Origin: Microvirga puerhi | GTDB taxonomy: Bacteria; Pseudomonadota; Alphaproteobacteria; Rhizobiales; Beijerinckiaceae | Reading direction: 5' to 3' | Length of the DNA: 64,000 bases | NCBI RefSeq assembly: GCF_020089865.1 | Contig: NZ_JAIRBM010000016.1 | Location: 1-64,000, forward strand | Part shown: piece by piece, positions 1 to 11,467 of the stretch | Layout of the letters: every line of letters begins with the position of its first letter | Position numbering within the stretch: the first letter of the stretch is position 1 | The notes under the pieces: model-generated | Told to the model about the DNA's origin: nothing | The model's database searches: none | Seen by the model: the letters and a program-made list of their open reading frames with translations, nothing else | Translations under genes and position numbers: made by a program

Positions 1-433
1 CGACCCAGCCGGGTCGTGCGGGCATTCTGATGCGGGTTGTTCATTCCTCAGGTCCATCGGGTGAATCGTGTGGCAACGACCACCTTCAGGCCCTCAGACG
101 GGATGAACAACCTCCTCAGATCTCACAGCTAGGCCGAGCAATAATAGTATAGATGGTGGATTTCCTGAGACTGGACTGGCGCCCAGTCAGCTCCAATCGC
201 TGGATCCGGAGTTTTGGTGAAGATGAGGCTTTGTGAGGCGGTTAGTCAGCTACCTGTCTTTGGTCCTTACTATTGTCGTTCGTCGAGTCAGCTCTGACCG
301 GTGACAAAAAATCCTGGCGCAGTTCGTGTCCGATTATGCTGCGAGCAGCTTGAACCACTCCACCATGAACACCTCACAAGACCTCTTCTCTTCCATTTCG
401 ACCTCGAACCGTCCAGGCACCGGGTCTATGCAC
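1..433. other. left-edge stretch without a recognisable gene
   Basis: No reading frame here has a credible start, ribosome binding site and recognisable product. The open frames that cross its right side are antisense to the SDR gene that follows. Nothing else was identified. Confidence 0.5.
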
Positions 434-1447
434 TTACACGTTATGCGCGCTGTCTCCGCCTGTGACCTCGTACTCGGCTCCGGTGACCATCGCGGCAGCA
501 TCGGAGGCCAGGAAGACGGCGGCCGGCGAGATATCCTCCGGACGAAGCCAACCTACTTTCAACGGCACCTGGACCTTTCTCGCATCCCAGGCCTGTTTGG
601 CAGTGGGATGTTCGGGCGGGTTGGACTGGGTTTCGGCGATCGCCTCCCTATAGCGGGTTTCGTAACGGGTCAGCGACGTGTCGACGAGCCCCGGGATCAG
701 CGCATTGACTGTAATGCCGTGCGGACCGAGTTCAATCGCGGCACTCTTCATCAATCCGAGGATGCCCCACTTCGATGCTGCATAGGAACTGGCGTCCTTT
801 GTGCCGTGCTTGCCCTGCATCGACGACAGCACGATGATCCGGCCCGAATGGCGGGCTACCATTTTGGGCGCGAAGGCCCGGATGGTATTGGCTGTTCCGT
901 TGAGGTTATTGTCGATCACATCGCGCCAGTCTGTGTCTTCCATCTCAAGGAGTGGCTTCCAGCGCTGGATAGCCGCGTTGGCCACGACGATATCAATCTT
1001 TCCAAGCTCACCTTCGATATCATCAGCGGCTGCTCTTAGCGCCCCGATGTCCCGAATGTCAGCCTGGATCGCGAGCGCACGCCGGCCCATGGCCTTTACC
1101 TGTCGGACCGTCTCAGCGAGATCCTCGGGCGTGGCAGGAGCCGCATTGGATGCGGGTGAGACGATACCGCAGATGTCGATCGCCACAACGTCGGCCCCGT
1201 TTGCCGCCAATTCAACCGCAATCGACCGACCGATTCCGCGCGCGGCACCGGTGACCACGGCGACTTTGTCCGTGAGCTGTGAACCACGCCCGGGCGCGAT
1301 CGGACCTGCGGTGGGAGCATTCCCGGGTAACTGCGCCGCAGCAGTCCCCGCGAAGGCGGCAGCCACGACACCGCCGGTCGGGGTCGCTCTGCGCTGGGGC
1401 GGAGAGGTGCTGACGGAGTGATTGGGTACTGAGGACCGATCGCCCAT
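434..1447 (-). CDS. SDR family NAD(P)-dependent oxidoreductase with an export-like leader
   Basis: Classical short-chain dehydrogenase, 337 aa, expected to oxidise or reduce an alcohol/ketone with NAD(P). The cofactor glycine motif TGAARGIG is at residues 66-73, the VVANA motif at about 154-158, and the catalytic Ser208/209, Tyr222 and Lys226 (YAASK) are all present, so it looks active. About 60 residues precede the Rossmann fold, which is more than a cytosolic SDR needs. This leader has an RR pair (19-20) followed by an alanine-rich stretch ending in AAA, resembling a degenerate twin-arginine signal. The C-terminal VTGGDS ending resembles a group of TAT-exported SDRs in Rhizobiales (from memory). 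Substrate unknown. It stands alone, with no operon partner visible. Confidence 0.85.
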   Translation of the reverse strand: MGDRSSVPNHSVSTSPPQRRATPTGGVVAAAFAGTAAAQLPGNAPTAGPIAPGRGSQLTDKVAVVTGAARGIGRSIAVELAANGADVVAIDICGIVSPASNAAPATPEDLAETVRQVKAMGRRALAIQADIRDIGALRAAADDIEGELGKIDIVVANAAIQRWKPLLEMEDTDWRDVIDNNLNGTANTIRAFAPKMVARHSGRIIVLSSMQGKHGTKDASSYAASKWGILGLMKSAAIELGPHGITVNALIPGLVDTSLTRYETRYREAIAETQSNPPEHPTAKQAWDARKVQVPLKVGWLRPEDISPAAVFLASDAAAMVTGAEYEVTGGDSAHNV

Positions 1448-1878
1448 TCCGCGTGCCTTTTCTGGATCAGGAGACTAGCCGTTCAACCCAAACCCTTCAC
1501 GTCCAATAATGTTCAATCCCACAAATCAATTTGAATCTCGCGGGAACAAACAGGGGCACGTGCCAGCTCGACGGCTTCTACCTAGTCTTTGAAGGAAGAG
1601 GTCGGCTAACGGTCGCCGACAAGAACCTTTCCGGTTGCACTTAACGATGTTGGGATCGTTCCGCAAAACAATCCTACAACGAGGCGACCAGGGTTCCCGG
1701 CTCGGCGCGTTTCTCGTGGGCGTGCCAGTGAACACCGAGGTGAGCAACATTAGCCTAGAGAAGCCGTCGCAGGCCGAAGGAATACCCGCAGCACCAAAAG
1801 GTGCTATACAAATCAAAGGCACTCTTTCCGAAGGTATTCCAACGTTCACGAGCAAGCTTTCGGGGCGCTTGGTCCCGC
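1448..1878. other. intergenic stretch, no supported gene
   Basis: An 86-codon plus-strand frame (1635-1895) lies here, but it overlaps the convergent DUF1275 gene, has no recognisable motif and no good ribosome binding site. I see no supported feature. Confidence 0.4.
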
Positions 1879-2502
1879 TTACCGCTCCCGAATAGCAATC
1901 GCGCCCGACAACAAAACGAGCACGGCAGTCGGAATGGCAAGCGACCATCGGCTGGCATAGTTGTACATGGCCGCGCCTCCCGCTGCGCCTGCCACCAGGG
2001 ATGCCCAAGCCAAGAGATGAAGGAGCCATCTCCAGCGTGGTCCCCTCCCCAGCACGGCTGCTGCGAGATCCTGACCCGCGCCGAAGAGGGTGCCGGTCAC
2101 ATAGGTGGCCCCAGTCCGAATGCCGTTTACCCGTCGCAGGGCCGAGTTCTGGGCTCCCATAGCTCCAGCCAGGATCAAAGTCGGGCTATGGATTGCGCCA
2201 CCTTGATCGAAGGACCAGAACGCCAATCCCACGAGACAGGAGATCATCCCAAGGACGGCTGACAGGCACCAGCGGCCCGCCAGCAATGACAACAGATTGC
2301 CCACGAAGGCTCCAGCGAAGAAGGCACCGACAAGAGCCAGTGGAAGGACGAGAGTGGGCAAGTCCATCTTGCCGAGGCCTACTCCGATCTGAGTGCTATT
2401 GCCACTCATGAACGATACGTAGAGCCCACCAAGCTGCAGGAAGCCAATGGCGTCTACCCAACCGGCCACAGCTGTGAGGAGAAATCCGAGAAAGAGCTGC
2501 AT
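1879..2502 (-). CDS. DUF1275 (YoaK-like) family membrane protein
   Basis: 207 aa, highly hydrophobic, with about six predicted membrane segments. The N-terminal pattern AGWVDAIGFLQLGGLYVSF, followed by MSGNSTQ at about residues 34-40, is the hallmark of the DUF1275/YoaK family. A second family block, MGAQNSALRRVNG then TYVTGTL, lies at about 115-140. The role of the family is not established; it is an inner-membrane protein of possible transporter type. Length is normal for the family. It is monocistronic as far as can be seen. Confidence 0.85.
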   Translation of the reverse strand: MQLFLGFLLTAVAGWVDAIGFLQLGGLYVSFMSGNSTQIGVGLGKMDLPTLVLPLALVGAFFAGAFVGNLLSLLAGRWCLSAVLGMISCLVGLAFWSFDQGGAIHSPTLILAGAMGAQNSALRRVNGIRTGATYVTGTLFGAGQDLAAAVLGRGPRWRWLLHLLAWASLVAGAAGGAAMYNYASRWSLAIPTAVLVLLSGAIAIRER

Positions 2503-3720
2503 GATACCTCATCTGTGCACGGGCAGATGCCACCGCACCCAGGGTATTGTCGCAAATCCTGACCATGGGCGGAATGTATACGAGAAAGTCTTGTAGGCGC
2601 CTATACGACGGGCCAATCAAACTCCGTACACATCGCTCGAACTCGGTCTACAGGTGCGTTCGGTGCGTGCGTCATCCAATCCGCGCAACACGGCCACAAT
2701 CGCATCGCGCCTCGACCTTGCCCCACAAATCAGAACCATGGCCGCAGTCACCTAGAGCGCACCGCCGGTTTGTCTCATTGCTGATGCACAAACTCTCTCC
2801 GCGGAGGTCCAATTTCTCAATCCAAGATGTCGGCTAATATAACGTCGCTCGGTCGGAGGAGCTGAAGAACGCGCGAGAGTTGGACGGACCTTCGCCTATT
2901 CCACCGGTAGAGGCGACGCGGCCTTTCTGCACCGAGACGTAAGTGGGTACCGAAGGATGCAAGGAGCCGCTCTCCGACAAAACGCGATCGCCCGCCGGCA
3001 CGCCCAAAAACGGCCACGTCCGTTTATCGAGTAAAACAGCTGAAAGCTTATCCAAACGGTCTTAGAAGCTGTATCCACTTTATCGCCATGGAAGAACTTC
3101 ACCCAACTATCCCAAGCTTCGATATGATCATCATCTAGAATGTCGGCAGGATAGCAAATGTCGAAAAAGCCGCACTCACCATTATTGGCGTTATTGTTAG
3201 AGACTTTCCGCCAATGAATTCGCAAGCTCTCCTATGATGCTCATTTCCTTCTCGATATTGGCGAGGCTTTATAGCAAATTCCTTATCGGCTTGTGATTTT
3301 TGTTTCTCTAGGAGACGGTCTGCATCCTTAAGATGCTGTGTAAGAACTCGATTTAATTGGGTCGCGTCAAAGCCATTCGTGGCGAGCATTAGCTCAAGAC
3401 GTTTTCTGAGGTCGCGACGAAGATCTCAAAGATGCGAATCCTGCGATGAATAATCCGTCAAAGATTTCGACCGTCTCTCCTCAAAATATCATATATAGCA
3501 CCCTGCGCATCGGCTTGAAAAACTTTGATCATCTAGGCCTCCCAAGAAAAGTGGTGCATCGGCACGGGAAATGGCAGGCGCGATGCTTAAATATGGCAGG
3601 ACGTTAATCCGAAAGAAGCCACGCCTCTCTCCTCTAAAGAAATCAACATGCGCTATCATGAGGGATATACGGGGCTCCACGGGAGTGCCTGATATTCTCA
3701 CCCCTTGAATTGGTCGCGTC
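2503..3720. other. degraded, lower-GC stretch without an intact gene
   Basis: About 1.2 kb with lower GC than its flanks and no intact gene. On the minus strand a decayed frame can be followed from about 3480 to 3210: a helix-rich, charged stretch (residues such as LRRDLRKRLEL, then NRVLTQHLKDADRLLEKQK) is broken by a TGA near 3420 and a frameshift near 3265, after which the neighbouring frame continues with SLANIEKEMSIIGELAN to a stop. I do not recognise the ancestor. Other short frames (2834-3055 and 3489-3701, minus) also look like coding remains, but no family could be named. Most likely a graveyard of transferred DNA. Confidence 0.35.
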
Positions 3721-3942
3721 TACCCTAAGCGCGACAGAACAACAACATTTGTTCTTTTCTTGCCTGCTTTCCCAATCTGCGACACAAGCAAAATTCTACC
3801 TTCTAAAATGGTCGCAGCGGTTGGATTCGCAACTTCGTCCGGACGGACTATGACTCCGGCGCAAACTTGTGCGTTGTCTATCCATCTAGAACGGAAGGCG
3901 GGATTGACACCCGCCTTGAGCTTTGTGGCCGGCGAGACTCCG

Positions 3943-5979
3943 ATGAACTCACAATCCTATCCGCTTCTTTTCAGCCCCCTGACACTCGGCAGCAGGACGC
4001 TTCGGAACCGGATCGTCATGGCTCCGCATGGAGTTTCGTTTCTCGGCGGCTATGGTAACGCCATCGACCGAGTGATCGACTATCACGTCGAACGTGCCAG
4101 GGGCGGCGCGGCCATGATTGTGATGTCCAACTTTGTCATGCCGCGCTCATGGAAAGAACTCGGCAACTGGGGCGGTAATCTGTCGACAACGTCGTTCGGC
4201 ACACTCGATATGGCCGACGATGCATCGCTCCTGTCTGCATATTCGCGTCTCGCCAAGGCGATTCAAGACGAGGGCGCGCTCTTTGTTTCACAGCTCAACG
4301 CGACCGGGCGCCAATATTATTCAACCGGGATGACGAATTTCGGCATTCCGCTTCTCGCACCATCTTCACTGCCGTGTCCCAGAACACGCCAGATCCCAAG
4401 GGAGATGACAAAATTTGACATCGCGGAGCTCTTAGACGCTTTTGGCGACGCTGCGAGCAATTTGCAGAAAGCCGGGGCGGATGGCGTCGAGTTGCTGGCC
4501 GCTCAAGGTTATCTTTTGAGCGAGTTTTTATCCCCCCATACCAACCGGCGCACAGACGAGTATGGCGGAAATGCTGAAAACAGGATGCGGATCGTTGTTG
4601 AAGCGATCGAAGCCATCAGAAGCCGCGTGGGCTCCAGCTTCATTGTGGGCATACGCATGAACGGGCAGGATTATGCACCCGGAGGGCTAACGGTTTCAGA
4701 GACGAGCGAGATCGCACGACGGTTAACCGCGAAGGGACATGTGGATTACCTGCATGTCAGCGGAATGACTTATCTGCAATACCCCGCATGGATTGCGGAC
4801 TTCAATGCCGCCGAGGCTCTTTTTTCGGAAGCTGCTGGCGAAATCCGAAAATCAGCATCTCCAGTACCGGTGTGTGTCACATCGCGGATCGGGTCCCCGG
4901 CAGTTGCTGAAGAGGTGCTCACGACCGGTCGCGCCGATCTCATTGGAATGGCGCGGGCACTCATTGCGGATCCTGAACTTCCCAGCAAGGCGTTGCGTGG
5001 GCAGAGCGAAGATATTCGGGTCTGCACCTATTCGAACCAATCTTGCAGCATGGGCCAGTCACTCGGCCGTGGCGTCGCCTGTATGCAGAATGTTGCAGTC
5101 GGCAAGGAAGCTCAACTTGGCATCGGCAAAATGCGACGAGCAAACCGCGCGAAGAAGGTTCTTGTAGTGGGTGGGGGACCCGCCGGGTTGGCCGCCGCGC
5201 GTGTAGCCGCCGAGCGTGGGCATGATGTAGCTCTTTATGAAAAAGGTGCTGCTCTGGGCGGACAGAACCGAATGACTGCAAGAATACCCGGCAGGAGAGG
5301 ATTTGCTGAGGTTACACGTTGGCAAGAATCTCAACTTCGCAAATCCAGGATTAAAATTGTCCTTGACTCGAACATCGGAGCGGAATTCGTCAGGAATGAG
5401 AACCCGGATGCAGTCATAATTGCCACGGGATCACGCCCTATCCGGTCGGGGTACTCGAGCTTTCGTCCCGATGTCGCCTTCCTTCCAGGAAGCGATCAGG
5501 ACAATGTATTGACTGTATTTGATGTTTTCTCCACGCCGGAACGCATCGGAAAACGAGTTCTCCTCTTGGATGACGATCCTCATTTCTCAGGAGTTTATAC
5601 TGCGGAGTTCCTTGCTACAGTGGGGCATGAGGTGCAAATTATCACGCCTCAGTTGTATGCAGGGCGCGAACTCCACATCAATTTCATTCCGAATCTCTAC
5701 CATCGCCTCGCGGAGCTCAGGATTACCGTCGCGCCTGGCCGCCTTGCGACCTCGATCGAGGGTGACAGGATGGTTTCCATCGATCGCTTTACGGGGCAAT
5801 CTCATTCGTCCGAGGCATTCGATACCTTCGTTCTGTCGACAGGAAATGAAGTCGTTAATACGCTTTATCAAGAGCTGTTGGGACAGGTGAGCGAACTATA
5901 TCGTATTGGAGATTGCGTAGCCCCTAGAAAGATCGATGACGCAATCCTTGATGGCGAACGAGCCGCATGGATGCTCTAA
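3943..5979 (+). CDS. old-yellow-enzyme/TMADH-type FMN, FAD/NAD-binding oxidoreductase
   Basis: 678 aa, related to 2,4-dienoyl-CoA reductase and trimethylamine dehydrogenase. An N-terminal FMN TIM barrel (about 1-340, starting LFSPLTLGSRTLRNRIVMAP, with the family block GYLLSEFLSPHTNRRTDEYGG) is followed by a short Cys segment and a C-terminal dinucleotide-binding domain (GGGPAGLAAARVAAERG at about 408-424). The open frame extends upstream to 3760, but the family starts at the chosen ATG. The iron-sulfur segment reads C361, S364, C368, C380: the usual C-x2-C-x3-C-x11-C spacing with serine replacing the second cysteine. Substrate unknown; no operon partner nearby. Confidence 0.88.
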   Translation: MNSQSYPLLFSPLTLGSRTLRNRIVMAPHGVSFLGGYGNAIDRVIDYHVERARGGAAMIVMSNFVMPRSWKELGNWGGNLSTTSFGTLDMADDASLLSAYSRLAKAIQDEGALFVSQLNATGRQYYSTGMTNFGIPLLAPSSLPCPRTRQIPREMTKFDIAELLDAFGDAASNLQKAGADGVELLAAQGYLLSEFLSPHTNRRTDEYGGNAENRMRIVVEAIEAIRSRVGSSFIVGIRMNGQDYAPGGLTVSETSEIARRLTAKGHVDYLHVSGMTYLQYPAWIADFNAAEALFSEAAGEIRKSASPVPVCVTSRIGSPAVAEEVLTTGRADLIGMARALIADPELPSKALRGQSEDIRVCTYSNQSCSMGQSLGRGVACMQNVAVGKEAQLGIGKMRRANRAKKVLVVGGGPAGLAAARVAAERGHDVALYEKGAALGGQNRMTARIPGRRGFAEVTRWQESQLRKSRIKIVLDSNIGAEFVRNENPDAVIIATGSRPIRSGYSSFRPDVAFLPGSDQDNVLTVFDVFSTPERIGKRVLLLDDDPHFSGVYTAEFLATVGHEVQIITPQLYAGRELHINFIPNLYHRLAELRITVAPGRLATSIEGDRMVSIDRFTGQSHSSEAFDTFVLSTGNEVVNTLYQELLGQVSELYRIGDCVAPRKIDDAILDGERAAWML

Positions 5980-6394
5980 GTTCCTGACGCTAGACAAAAC
6001 ATGTTTTACGGGAGTTGTCGAGGTAACGCCTAGTCAAGGCCTCCGAGGTTGGGAGCGAATGCTCTCCTTTACCCAATTGGCCAAGCCGCCACAAAGCACG
6101 GCGTTGCTCTGCCGGGGTGACATAGAGTGGCGAACCCAGTAACTCCGTCTTCGTGTCACGTTTTCAGCAGTAAGATCCTCGCTCATTACAAGAATGCAGT
6201 GCGAATCGATCGCGCACAGTATATCTCCCATATGGCTTGACCCGCTATCTCGCATGCGGGCTGCCCGTTCCCGGGACCCGATAGCATGGCCATCAAAGGC
6301 TCCAGGCACGAGAGATCGATCGCCTCGTGCGCGTCATAGCTTGCTCCTGGATCCGCAATGAGCTCAACCCAATCCTTCTCCCTGTTCCAGGTAC
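5980..6394. other. intergenic stretch, no supported gene
   Basis: Only short frames with no recognisable motif, apart from the IS6 remnant that begins at the right end. I see nothing supportable. Confidence 0.4.
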
Positions 6395-6616
6395 CTAGGA
6401 AGCGACGAACCTCCAGATCGAAGGGAAGACCGTTGTCGTGACATCGAGCACAGCGATGCCGCGCTCAGGCAGCATCTCCTCCATGAGCCATGGACTTACA
6501 GGAAATCTGACGTACCACCAGATCGCACGAGCGATGATCTGAGGCGGAAGCCAGGAACGCTTGTAGCTGAAGGCCTCGGTCACGCCACGGCTCTTAAGCC
6601 ACAAGCCGCTAGTCAA
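6395..6616 (-). pseudogene. IS6-family transposase N-terminal remnant
   Basis: The minus-strand frame encodes the conserved N-terminal block of an IS6-type transposase: FSYKRSWLPPQIIARAIWWY then a version of RFP(L)S...MEEML.ERGI. After ERGI, similarity stops and the frame runs into unrelated sequence, so the DDE catalytic domain is absent. This is an inactive fragment of roughly 45 recognisable residues. It sits just downstream of the mannitol dehydrogenase gene. Confidence 0.65.
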
Positions 6617-6723
6617 AAGTTACCGTGACATCACTGGTGGTCCCGACATCGCAAGCACCGATACGCCAGTATCACCTCCAAGATGCCGCTGGCCTCCGTG
6701 AAAGTGCAGATCGAGATGCCCGG

Positions 6724-8205
<1,482 letters not shown>

Positions 8206-8529
8206 GTGAGATAGACCTACTTGGAATGACGATCTCGATGCCAAAACCGATTTATGTCATGGTCAAATTTTGGTTTGTTGCGAACGGAAATTGCTTCTGC
8301 GATCAGGCTCGACACCAAGGCTTGATAGAACAAGCCTTGATCGACGAAATCAACTCCACGCTGGCCTCAACAGTGATCGTCGATTGTGATCCGCCGAGCC
8401 GTAGGCAGCGCTTCGAAGAAACGATTAAGGTTTAGCGGAAAGCGCAGTCGTTGATTACGGCGCCCTCACCATTACTCTCTTCTTTGTTCAATGTCGTGAA
8501 TGTATCAGATTGCACGGTGCTAACGGCAA
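8206..8529. other. gap between two polyol dehydrogenase genes
   Basis: Not coding as far as I can see. One plus-strand frame (8226-8435) has no recognisable content. The gap is long enough to hold a separate promoter for the mannitol-type dehydrogenase, but none could be assigned. Confidence 0.4.
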
Positions 8530-9567
8530 TCAGTCGTCTAAACGGATTTGGAGTTTCACGTCGGACGGGCGTCCTTCTGCGGCGCGTTCAAAGGCTTCTA
8601 CCGCATTTTCGAAGGAAAACGTCTCCGAGATCAGCGGCTTCAGGTCTACGCGTCCAGAACCCATCAGAGCGAGAGCGCGATCGTACTGATGGGCGTAGCG
8701 GAACACCGATTCCACACGCAACTCCTTCGTGGACAACATAGCGACGTCGAACCGTACAGGGTCGACAGGCAGCCCAACCACGACAATGGTCCCACACGGT
8801 CGCGGAATATCCGCAATGTCTGTCCACACCTGCGCGGCTCCCGAGCATTCGAACACGATATCGGCGCCCCATTCGTCGGTGATCTGGGAAACGACGTTCT
8901 TGAGACTTTGCTCGCGGATATTGACCACAGTGACTCCCTCATATGAGGCAGCAATATCGAGTTTAGGTTGTGCAAGGTCGGCGACGATCGCTCGAGCACA
9001 GCCGCCCGCCAGGGCTGCAATCGCCACCATGATTCCGATGGGACCCGCGCCAATGACAACGGCCGTGTCGCCCGGTTTAATGCTTGCCTTCATAGCCGCT
9101 TGCATGCCGACAGCGAATGGCTCAACCATCGCGCCTTCGGCGAAGCTCACGTTTCTAGGCAATTTGAACGTGTAGTTAGCGGGGTGAACGACAATTGGTC
9201 TGAGAACGCCGTGCACCGGCGGCGTCGCCCAAAACTTTACGCTCGGGTCGACATTATAGATACCGAGCCGCGAAGCTCTCGAGTTGGAGTCCGGAATGCC
9301 CGGCTCCATGCAGACCCTATCGCCGACGTTCAGATTGGTGACACCTTCTCCGATAGCCACCACGGTTCCGGCGGCTTCGTGGCCCAGCACCATCGGCGCG
9401 TCGACCACAAAGGGTCCAATGCGACCATGGGTATAATAGTGAATGTCCGATCCACAGATGCCGACCGTATGAACCTTGATCAAGACTTCACCCGGCCCGG
9501 GTTCTGTTTCGAGTTGGATCTCACGCAGGGCCAGTTCATGTTGGCGTTCTAGGACTAGTGCTTTCAT
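8530..9567 (-). CDS. zinc-dependent alcohol dehydrogenase, xylitol/L-iditol dehydrogenase type
   Basis: 345 aa medium-chain dehydrogenase, expected to oxidise a polyol such as xylitol or sorbitol to the ketose with NAD. Catalytic zinc ligands are present: Cys38 in [10 protein letters not shown], His63-Glu64 in GHEAAGTV, and an acidic residue in MVEPFAVG. The nucleotide-binding GAGPIG is at about 173. The lobe that normally holds four structural-zinc cysteines (about 90-106) reads [18 protein letters not shown] and has none, as in some bacterial xylitol dehydrogenases I recall. It lies between the mannitol-type dehydrogenase and the FAD enzyme on the same strand, supporting a polyol pathway. 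Confidence 0.88.
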   Translation of the reverse strand: MKALVLERQHELALREIQLETEPGPGEVLIKVHTVGICGSDIHYYTHGRIGPFVVDAPMVLGHEAAGTVVAIGEGVTNLNVGDRVCMEPGIPDSNSRASRLGIYNVDPSVKFWATPPVHGVLRPIVVHPANYTFKLPRNVSFAEGAMVEPFAVGMQAAMKASIKPGDTAVVIGAGPIGIMVAIAALAGGCARAIVADLAQPKLDIAASYEGVTVVNIREQSLKNVVSQITDEWGADIVFECSGAAQVWTDIADIPRPCGTIVVVGLPVDPVRFDVAMLSTKELRVESVFRYAHQYDRALALMGSGRVDLKPLISETFSFENAVEAFERAAEGRPSDVKLQIRLDD

Positions 9568-9844
9568 TGCCGTATTTCCCTATGGCGGCTTGCGCCGACA
9601 GGTTCAGTTGACGAAGTGACCCGGCTCAGCCGCAGACCGGATGTACGGTCGAAGAGGAGAGGTGCAGGTCATCAAGGCCGAGATGGAGGATAGCGGTTGA
9701 ATCCATCTCGGAGCGATGCTCCGGCGAAATGCAGCAACTTCCGCCTTTCATGCCGGAAACCCAACACCCATTTGACTACCTCCGTGACAGCGAGGCTCGC
9801 CACTGGTAACTACTGCTAACCCGATGATCCTCCCACCGCGCAAC

Positions 9845-10021
9845 CTTATCCCGTTAACGGTCCATGCGACCGTTGCGGTAATAGTGGATATCGGATCCAC
9901 AGATCCCGGCCGCTTGACTGTGGACCAGCGTCTCACCCGCGCCCGTTTCGGGAGTCGGGCGCTCCTAGATCTGAAGGTTGCCCGGCCCGTATAGCAGCGC
10001 TGCCCGTTGTGCGATTTCCAT
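9845..10021 (-). pseudogene. N-terminal remnant of a second polyol-type alcohol dehydrogenase
   Basis: Read on the minus strand from the ATG at 10021, the sequence gives LLYGPGNLQI, an in-frame TAG, then ERPTPETGAGETLV and [17 protein letters not shown]. This is the N-terminus of a medium-chain dehydrogenase like the intact gene at 8530-9567 (ICGSDIHYY is shared). Nothing recognisable follows. It is a dead paralogue or a leftover of recombination immediately upstream of the intact gene. Confidence 0.7.
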
Positions 10022-10045
10022 CGCTGTTCCTTCGAGTCTGACGTG

Positions 10046-11434
10046 TCAAGCTCTGACTGCGGGGTACACAGACAACTCGATCGGAGCCTCAGGGTTGATG
10101 ACGTTGTCGAAATCCACGACTGCGCCTTGCTCGATCAATGTCTCTCGCAGATGCTCGAAGTTCATGCTGGACATGCTGTACCCATGCTTGACACTCAGGG
10201 CGGCGGCCGTCCCCGCGCCCTGCCCCATCGCCATACAGGTCGCCATCACGCGAACCGAGCCGAATCCGGGGCCGTCCGCACTGAGGCACCGTCCAGCTGT
10301 GACGAGGTTGACACTGCCTTGGGGTACCAAGCAACGGAAGGGAACGTTGTACTCCTGTCGCGGGATGACGAGATCGTTCTGGTCATTGCTGTCACTCGCG
10401 TGAATATCGATGACATGCGCACCCTTGGCGATCGTATCTTGGAAAGCTTTCGGCACCAGAATATCGTCCTTCTGAAGCTTGTAGAGGCCAACGATGTGGT
10501 ACGACTCGCGCACTCCGGTCTGAATACCCGACTTCGCGAGCCAGCAGTCCCGGAACTCCGGGAATTCGCGGCGCAATACATCGACGATGAGGTGCAGATT
10601 CTCACGAAGGCTACATTCAGTGCGCGTGAACCACTCTGGGTCGCTCGCATCGGTCGCTTCGCGAAGCAAGTTGATGCTCACCATGCCGTCGCGGAAGAAC
10701 TTGTTGATCCACGGACCGCCGAAGATCGGAATTTCATCTTGCTCGTTGAGCTCGAGCAGCCGGCTACGGATCACGTCGGAGACCGGCAGCATCCCGTCGA
10801 CAGCATCGCCGAACAGGTAGTCTAGCGCATCTGTGTCGACGCCGCCTAACTGGAACCATAAGGTGGCCGGCTGCAGCACGTCACCTTTCACCGTTGGGAA
10901 GCCTGCTGCACGCACGAGATCGGCGTCACCCGTGCAGTCGACGAACACTTTTGCCTCGTACGCGACGCGACCTGCCTTGTTCTGCACGATAATATGGGTA
11001 ATTCGATCGCCCTCCATCGCACAGTCCGCGAACCAAGAGTGGTACAAAAGCGTCACCCCGCTCTTAAGCAAAAGGCGCTGGGCGACGAGCTTGAGTATTT
11101 CGTCGTTGACGGGGAAATTCCCGCTCTCTAGCGCAACATTCGCGCCGCCGAGGTCAGCGGCCTTCTTAAGAAGTTCGAAGGGAATTCCCCCTATGTGCTG
11201 CTTGCCGAAATGGCGAAACTCGCTGATGGGTGTCACCAGTGCGCTCGTCGACATGCCACCGACGAAGCCGTAGCGCTCGATCAGGAGCGTCTTCGCACCA
11301 TTGCGTGCCGCGGCTACGGCCGCGATAAGACCCGATGGTCCTCCACCGCAGACGATGACATCGTAGCTACCGGCTACAGGCACCTCTCTGCTGGGCTCCT
11401 TGACCGACACATTCTCTCCGGATATCGCCGACAT
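10046..11434 (-). CDS. FAD-dependent oxidoreductase (FAD_oxidored-like)
   Basis: 462 aa flavoprotein. The FAD-binding motif CGGGPSGLIAAVAAARNG is at residues 29-46, followed by LLIERYGFVGGMST, typical of the family that includes FAD-dependent enzymes annotated as dehydrogenases of unknown substrate. VFVDCTGDADL and a C-terminal block (GRCLSADGPGFGSVRVMATC) fit the second FAD-contact region. The open frame reaches 11518, but ATG 11434 is preferred because the extension is low-complexity and overlaps the hairpin after the binding-protein gene. It sits directly after the substrate-binding protein of a dipeptide-type ABC operon and before polyol dehydrogenases, so it may act on the imported compound. 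Substrate unknown. Confidence 0.82.
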   Translation of the reverse strand: MSAISGENVSVKEPSREVPVAGSYDVIVCGGGPSGLIAAVAAARNGAKTLLIERYGFVGGMSTSALVTPISEFRHFGKQHIGGIPFELLKKAADLGGANVALESGNFPVNDEILKLVAQRLLLKSGVTLLYHSWFADCAMEGDRITHIIVQNKAGRVAYEAKVFVDCTGDADLVRAAGFPTVKGDVLQPATLWFQLGGVDTDALDYLFGDAVDGMLPVSDVIRSRLLELNEQDEIPIFGGPWINKFFRDGMVSINLLREATDASDPEWFTRTECSLRENLHLIVDVLRREFPEFRDCWLAKSGIQTGVRESYHIVGLYKLQKDDILVPKAFQDTIAKGAHVIDIHASDSNDQNDLVIPRQEYNVPFRCLVPQGSVNLVTAGRCLSADGPGFGSVRVMATCMAMGQGAGTAAALSVKHGYSMSSMNFEHLRETLIEQGAVVDFDNVINPEAPIELSVYPAVRA

Positions 11435-11467
11435 ACTTTTCTCTACTAATCTGGCTGGTGCTTGAGT

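Noticed and set aside
1635..1895. 86-codon plus-strand frame
   Set aside because: No ribosome site, no motif, overlaps a convergent real gene.
10007..10825. 272-codon plus-strand open frame
   Set aside because: Antisense to the FAD-dependent oxidoreductase gene; no motif.
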